Of a DNA stretch of 24,991 nt, positions 21,754 through 24,991 are shown piece by piece. The DNA comes from JAVWPP01 sp036635835 (GTDB taxonomy: Bacteria > Bacillota > Clostridia > TANB77 > CAG-465): assembly GCA_036635835.1 (NCBI GenBank), contig JAVWPP010000014.1, forward strand, positions 1 to 24,991, given 5' to 3'. A program made the translations under genes and the position numbers. The stretch's first letter is position 1; each line of letters starts with the position of its first letter. Below the pieces are notes generated by a model. The model was not told the origin of the DNA. It was given only the letters and a program-made list of their open reading frames with translations, and did no database searches.

Positions 21754-22281
21754 ATGAATACAGATTTGAAAAGTACGCCAATAGAAAAAGTAAAGCATGC
21801 GTATATAAATATATCTGCTTACTGTATATCTTTTATACTTACAAGCAGTATTTTATCTATTATATTAACTTATTTACTTAAAATATTAGCCTGCGTGTTA
21901 AACCCTAGTATATCTTCTAAGCTAAGGTTTGTTGATATGAATTTTTTAACTATATCCTTTTTTTCTAAAAAAATTGATTTAACTTTATTAGATTCATTAC
22001 TTTATTTTAGTATATTACTTTCTGTTCCTATTTGTCTTTATTTATCTTATTTGATAACTAAATTGTTTAACCGCAATAATGTTAAATATGTAGTAGCAAG
22101 AAAAGTTTTTAGATGTATATTTACTTTGCTATTTACACTATTATTAATGCTAATTGTTATTTCACTAATAGTTCCAGGAACAGGCGCATTTATTTTCGCT
22201 ATTCCTAGTATACTTTTTACTAATATGTTCTATAATATATTAGATGCTTTAGCGATGTTTAATACAATATTTTTTGTATAA
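21754..22281 (+). CDS. Integral membrane protein, unknown (175 aa)
   Basis: A 175-aa protein with four predicted helices (about 22-46, 82-102, 117-140 and 143-165) and short polar loops. I do not recognise a family. The ATG at 21754 has AGAGGTGAA at good spacing. An upstream in-frame ATT/TTG region lies within the promoter and is rejected. It precedes the HIT protein gene by 12 bp and is probably co-transcribed, ending at the strong terminator at 22704-22734. Confidence 0.78.
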   Translation: MNTDLKSTPIEKVKHAYINISAYCISFILTSSILSIILTYLLKILACVLNPSISSKLRFVDMNFLTISFFSKKIDLTLLDSLLYFSILLSVPICLYLSYLITKLFNRNNVKYVVARKVFRCIFTLLFTLLLMLIVISLIVPGTGAFIFAIPSILFTNMFYNILDALAMFNTIFFV

Positions 22282-22293
22282 GGGAGGGATTTT

Positions 22294-22701
22294 ATGATAC
22301 AAAACTGTACTTTTTGCGATATTGTGCAAGGAAAAATAGACGGAAAAATTGTTTACCAAGATAAAGATGTAACATGCTTTTTAGATAAGTCTCCAATTAA
22401 TGAAGGGCATCTTTTACTTGTGCCAAACGAGCATTATCTAGATATAGACGATATGCCAGACACTTTAGTAAGGCACATTTCTGTTATTTCTAAGAAAATA
22501 GTTATGGCTCTTAAGGAAGCATATAACGCAGATGGATATTCTATAATGCAAAACGGTGGAGCCTTCAACGATATTGGGCATTACCATATGCATATTTTTC
22601 CTAGATACTGCGAAGATAACTTCGGATGGGTTTTTGAAAATAATGTTCTATATAGCAAGGAAAAAACTTGCCAAAAGATTATAGACGCTTTAAATAAATA
22701 A
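22294..22701 (+). CDS. HIT family nucleotide hydrolase
   Basis: A 135-aa histidine-triad protein with the catalytic HYHMH motif (H96, H98, H100) followed by IFPRY. CxxC near the N-terminus (C5, C8) is the usual start of this subfamily and often binds zinc. HIT enzymes hydrolyse nucleoside phosphoramidates, adenylates or dinucleoside polyphosphates; the actual substrate is not readable here. ATG start with AGGGAGGG. Second gene of a pair with the membrane protein before it. Confidence 0.94.
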   Translation: MIQNCTFCDIVQGKIDGKIVYQDKDVTCFLDKSPINEGHLLLVPNEHYLDIDDMPDTLVRHISVISKKIVMALKEAYNADGYSIMQNGGAFNDIGHYHMHIFPRYCEDNFGWVFENNVLYSKEKTCQKIIDALNK

Positions 22702-22703
22702 GC

Positions 22704-22734
22704 AAAACGCGTAGCAATATACTACGCGTTTTTT
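22704..22734. terminator. Bidirectional terminator between the HIT gene and truB
   Basis: AAAACGCGTAG (22704-22714) pairs perfectly with CTACGCGTTTT (22722-22732) around a 7-base loop, with T7 following. It lies between convergent genes ending at 22701 and 22737. Confidence 0.92.
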
Positions 22735-22736
22735 TG

Positions 22737-23603
22737 TTAATCTTCAACTAAATATCTTTTTAGTTTGTTATCTTTAATGTCTCCGATTCCTATAAACTTA
22801 TTATTGTTATACACTCTAACTAGTTTATCTGAAGAATCCATATCTATAGAAACAGCATTTAGAAATTTAAAAACTTCATCGTTTTCTAGCACTATTCGCT
22901 TGTTTTCTCTATAATACTGCTCTATTGTTACTACTTTTTTAAGCATGTCTAGGTAATCTAATTTAATATATTCTGTTAATTCTATACTATCTTTTAATTT
23001 AAAATCTCCAGATTTAAGTCTTATTAATTCTGTCATAGTTGCATAGCAGCCAATTTTTTGACCAATATCATGAACTAAACTTCTTATATAAGTGCCTTTT
23101 GTACAGTGAACATCGAAAGAAACTTCATTTTTTTCTAAATCTAAATTTATATTTTCTATAGAAAAAATCTCTATTTCTCTTTCTGGAATATCTATAGTTT
23201 TACCTTCTCTTGCATACTCGTATAGCTTTTTGCCATCTTTTTTAATAGCGCTATAAATAGGTGGCTTTTGCATTTGTTTGCCTATGAATCTTTTTATTCT
23301 TTCTCTTACGTAGATTTCATCTACATTAACTGCATTTGCCGCTACTACTTTTCCAGTAATATCGTAAGAGTCTGTTTCAATTCCAAGTAGCATTTTTACT
23401 CTATATTCTTTGTCTTTACTTGTAAGTTTATCTGAAAGCTTTGTTGCTTTACCTATGCATATTGGTAGTACACCTGTAGCTAAAGGATCTAGCGTTCCTG
23501 TATGCCCAACCTTAGTTCCTTTAAATATTTTTCTAACTACCGCTACTACATCGTGTGAAGTGATTCCTGCTGGTTTATTAATATTTAAAATTCCTGATAT
23601 CAT
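22737..23603 (-). CDS. truB: tRNA pseudouridine(55) synthase
   Basis: A 288-aa enzyme that isomerises U55 in the T-loop of tRNA. The N-terminal NINKPAGITSHDVV, catalytic D39 in HTGTLDPLATGVLP, and KEYRVKMLLG are classic. The KPPIYSAIKKDGKKLYEYAREG and GTYIRSLVHDIG segments complete the catalytic domain, and a PUA-like C-terminal region follows. It overlaps nrnA by 4 bp (ATGA), so translation is coupled. Confidence 0.97.
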   Translation of the reverse strand: MISGILNINKPAGITSHDVVAVVRKIFKGTKVGHTGTLDPLATGVLPICIGKATKLSDKLTSKDKEYRVKMLLGIETDSYDITGKVVAANAVNVDEIYVRERIKRFIGKQMQKPPIYSAIKKDGKKLYEYAREGKTIDIPEREIEIFSIENINLDLEKNEVSFDVHCTKGTYIRSLVHDIGQKIGCYATMTELIRLKSGDFKLKDSIELTEYIKLDYLDMLKKVVTIEQYYRENKRIVLENDEVFKFLNAVSIDMDSSDKLVRVYNNNKFIGIGDIKDNKLKRYLVED

Positions 23604-24559
23604 AGTTTTTTCAGCTGCTCCTTTATTAACTTAATTATTACTCTTTTATTTTCATCTTTTTCGCTTGCTTCTAGTGGGAAACCTGCTGCTCTAGCATGTC
23701 CACCTCCACCATATGAAAGTGCAATTGATGAAAGTTCTACATTACCATTAGATCTCATGCTTACTTTATATGATCCGTCTTCTTTTCCACGAACATATAT
23801 AGATACTTCTGTACCTTGTATCATCTGACCGTAATTTGTCATGCCTTCGCTGTCTTCGTCATCTACTCCAAGGGCTTCTATATCTGCGTATTCTATTAAG
23901 CAATATCTGATTTTTCCGTCTTCTATGCTTTCTAAATTAGTAATGTATTTGCTAAGTAATTTTAGCTTGCTTTCTTTTATAGTATCTAGCAGATCTCTAG
24001 CGATTTCTGAAAATACTACACCTCTTTTTACAAGTTCTGCAGCTATTTCTAGTGTAGATACTCTTGTATTTGAGTATTTAAAGCTACCTGTATCTGTCAT
24101 TATTCCAGCGTATATGTATGTTCCTATTGCAAGGTCTATGTCTACTTTTAATTTTTTAACTAAACCGTATACAACTTCGCATGCAGCTGGTGCATTAGTA
24201 TCTATAATATTTATGTCTCCATATAGTGCATTTGTTTTGTGATGATCTATACATATTATTTTTTCTGCTTTGCTTATGTCTTCTTTAGGTATTGCTACTC
24301 TAGCTAAATCGCTTGAGTCTGTTACTATGAGCAAATCTATTTTTTCTTCTGCTATACCTGATACTGTTTCATCTATACTCGGAAATCTATCGAATATATA
24401 TGAGTATTTAGGTATTATTACTTTTACGTTTTTGCCCATTTTTTGTAATGTACAATATAGCGCCATGCTACTTCCTACTGCGTCTCCATCTGGATTTACA
24501 TGAGTTGCTATGTATATTGTTTTTGCTTTTTTAATGGCTTTCACCGCTTCTTTATACAT
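23600..24559 (-). CDS. nrnA: DHH/DHHA1 nano-RNase/pAp phosphatase
   Basis: A 319-aa NrnA-type enzyme that degrades short RNA oligomers (2-5 nt) and dephosphorylates pAp. The metal-binding motifs are present: HVNPDGDAVGS (H20, D24, D26), TDSSD (D81), DHHKTN (105-110) and DTGSFKY. The C-terminal DHHA1 domain has GGGGHARAAGF near 288-298. Gene order rbfA-nrnA-truB matches Bacillus and other Firmicutes. ATG start about 20 bp after rbfA. Confidence 0.95.
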   Translation of the reverse strand: MYKEAVKAIKKAKTIYIATHVNPDGDAVGSSMALYCTLQKMGKNVKVIIPKYSYIFDRFPSIDETVSGIAEEKIDLLIVTDSSDLARVAIPKEDISKAEKIICIDHHKTNALYGDINIIDTNAPAACEVVYGLVKKLKVDIDLAIGTYIYAGIMTDTGSFKYSNTRVSTLEIAAELVKRGVVFSEIARDLLDTIKESKLKLLSKYITNLESIEDGKIRYCLIEYADIEALGVDDEDSEGMTNYGQMIQGTEVSIYVRGKEDGSYKVSMRSNGNVELSSIALSYGGGGHARAAGFPLEASEKDENKRVIIKLIKEQLKKL

Positions 24560-24582
24560 ATTTTCTCCCCGCTTTCATTTAA

Positions 24583-24912
24583 TTATATGTTTTTTAATAC
24601 TTCGTTTATATGTGCTCCATATTCTATTGATTCGTCCATTACAAATGTAAGCTCTGGTGCATTTCTTAATTTTAATCTTTGGCTCATTTGTTTTCTAACA
24701 AAACCAGCAGATTTTTTTAAAGCTGCAAGCACTGCATCTTTGTCGTTAGCACCATATATGCTTGTATGCACTTTTGCATACTTTTGATCTGGTGTTATAT
24801 CTACTTTTGTGATGCTTATTATTCCATCTATATCTGGGTTTTTCAATTCTTGTTGCACTATTTTACTAATTAATAGTTGCATATCTTCTGATAATCTCTC
24901 TAACCTATGCAT
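24583..24912 (-). CDS. rbfA: 30S ribosome-binding factor A
   Basis: A 109-aa KH-like cold-shock ribosome assembly factor that binds 16S rRNA helix 1 during late 30S maturation. It begins MHRLERLSEDMQLLISKIVQQ, then ELKNPDIDG, VDITPDQKYAKVHTSIYG and the terminal ELTFVMDESIEYGAHINEVL, all typical and full length. GAGGTGAAAGAAG lies before the ATG. It would follow infB, which lies at or beyond the right edge. Confidence 0.97.
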   Translation of the reverse strand: MHRLERLSEDMQLLISKIVQQELKNPDIDGIISITKVDITPDQKYAKVHTSIYGANDKDAVLAALKKSAGFVRKQMSQRLKLRNAPELTFVMDESIEYGAHINEVLKNI

Positions 24913-24943
24913 TTATACTTCTTTCACCTCATATTAATAGGAG

Positions 24944-24971
24944 AGGTTTAGAGATTTTTCTCTAAACTCTA
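24944..24971 (-). other. Hairpin between infB(?) and rbfA
   Basis: GTTTAGAG (24946-24953) pairs with CTCTAAAC (24960-24967), with further pairing of outer AGAG/CTCT across one bulged G. There is no U-tract on the minus strand, so a processing or stability structure fits better than a terminator. Confidence 0.5.
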
Positions 24972-24975
24972 CTAT

Positions 24976-24991
24976 TTATGTTATTTCCATT
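24976..24991 (-). CDS. Possible 3' end of infB (partial)
   Basis: In one minus-strand frame the last 16 bases read Met-Glu-Ile-Thr-stop, which resembles the usual end of IF-2 and fits the infB-rbfA gene order. Only five codons are visible, so this is inferred from context. Confidence 0.3.

Overview
The window comes from a very AT-rich, Gram-positive, low-GC Firmicute, most likely a member of the Clostridia. The evidence is the gene order ylxM-ffh-rpsP-khpA-rimM-trmD-rplS with a downstream rbgA, the murA-walJ-rlmH string, the rbfA-nrnA-truB order, two AbrB-type transition-state regulators with a Cys4 tail, strong GGAGG ribosome sites and sigma-A promoters, and heavy use of ATA and other A/T-rich codons. 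I cannot name the species. No tRNA, rRNA, CRISPR array, transposase or phage module is visible. This is mainly chromosomal housekeeping DNA with a few poorly characterised cell-envelope genes between the blocks.

Layout, left to right. Positions 1-186 hold a perfect CTTTTT microsatellite and AT-rich spacer. An ABC exporter pair follows on the minus strand (187-2486). Then come dapA on the plus strand (2662-3537), a DUF4363/YetF-like DUF421 membrane pair on minus (3573-4593), and a small four-helix membrane protein on plus (4814-5179). The 309-bp gap at 5180-5488 contains two near-identical tandem promoter units pointing into the 3' end of a beta-CASP metallo-hydrolase gene (5489-7117, minus). 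A 500-aa membrane-anchored protein of unknown function (7343-8845) and a PflA-like radical SAM protein (8909-9811) follow on minus. A 55-aa ORF, murA, walJ/yycJ, rlmH and two tandem abrB paralogues run on plus (9899-13447). The rest is mostly minus strand: an orphan 155-aa ORF, rbgA, and the SRP/ribosome-maturation operon read ylxM to rplS (18908 down to 15077). After these come a maa-like acetyltransferase, two envelope proteins (one with a LamG-like domain), a divergent plus-strand pair (a membrane protein and a HIT hydrolase), and rbfA-nrnA-truB, with a possible infB stop codon at the right edge.

Functionally, the two minus-strand translation clusters combine ribosomal proteins (S16, L19), ribosome assembly factors (RimM, RbgA, RbfA, KhpA), rRNA/tRNA modification (TrmD, TruB; RlmH lies on plus), protein targeting (Ffh and its partner YlxM) and nano-RNA turnover (NrnA). 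Several junctions overlap or carry the ribosome site of the next gene inside the previous one, implying translational coupling.

The most unusual structure is the 5178-5407 locus. Two tandem copies each contain a consensus sigma-A promoter, a paired TGYCKAAA-like element spaced 10 bp upstream, and a 10+10 bp dyad over the -35 box. The upstream element sits exactly one helical turn further from the -35 box in the second copy, and neither promoter has an evident protein-coding target. Other promoters in the window also carry perfect inverted repeats over the core elements. Purine-rich slippage-prone leaders precede some minus-strand genes.
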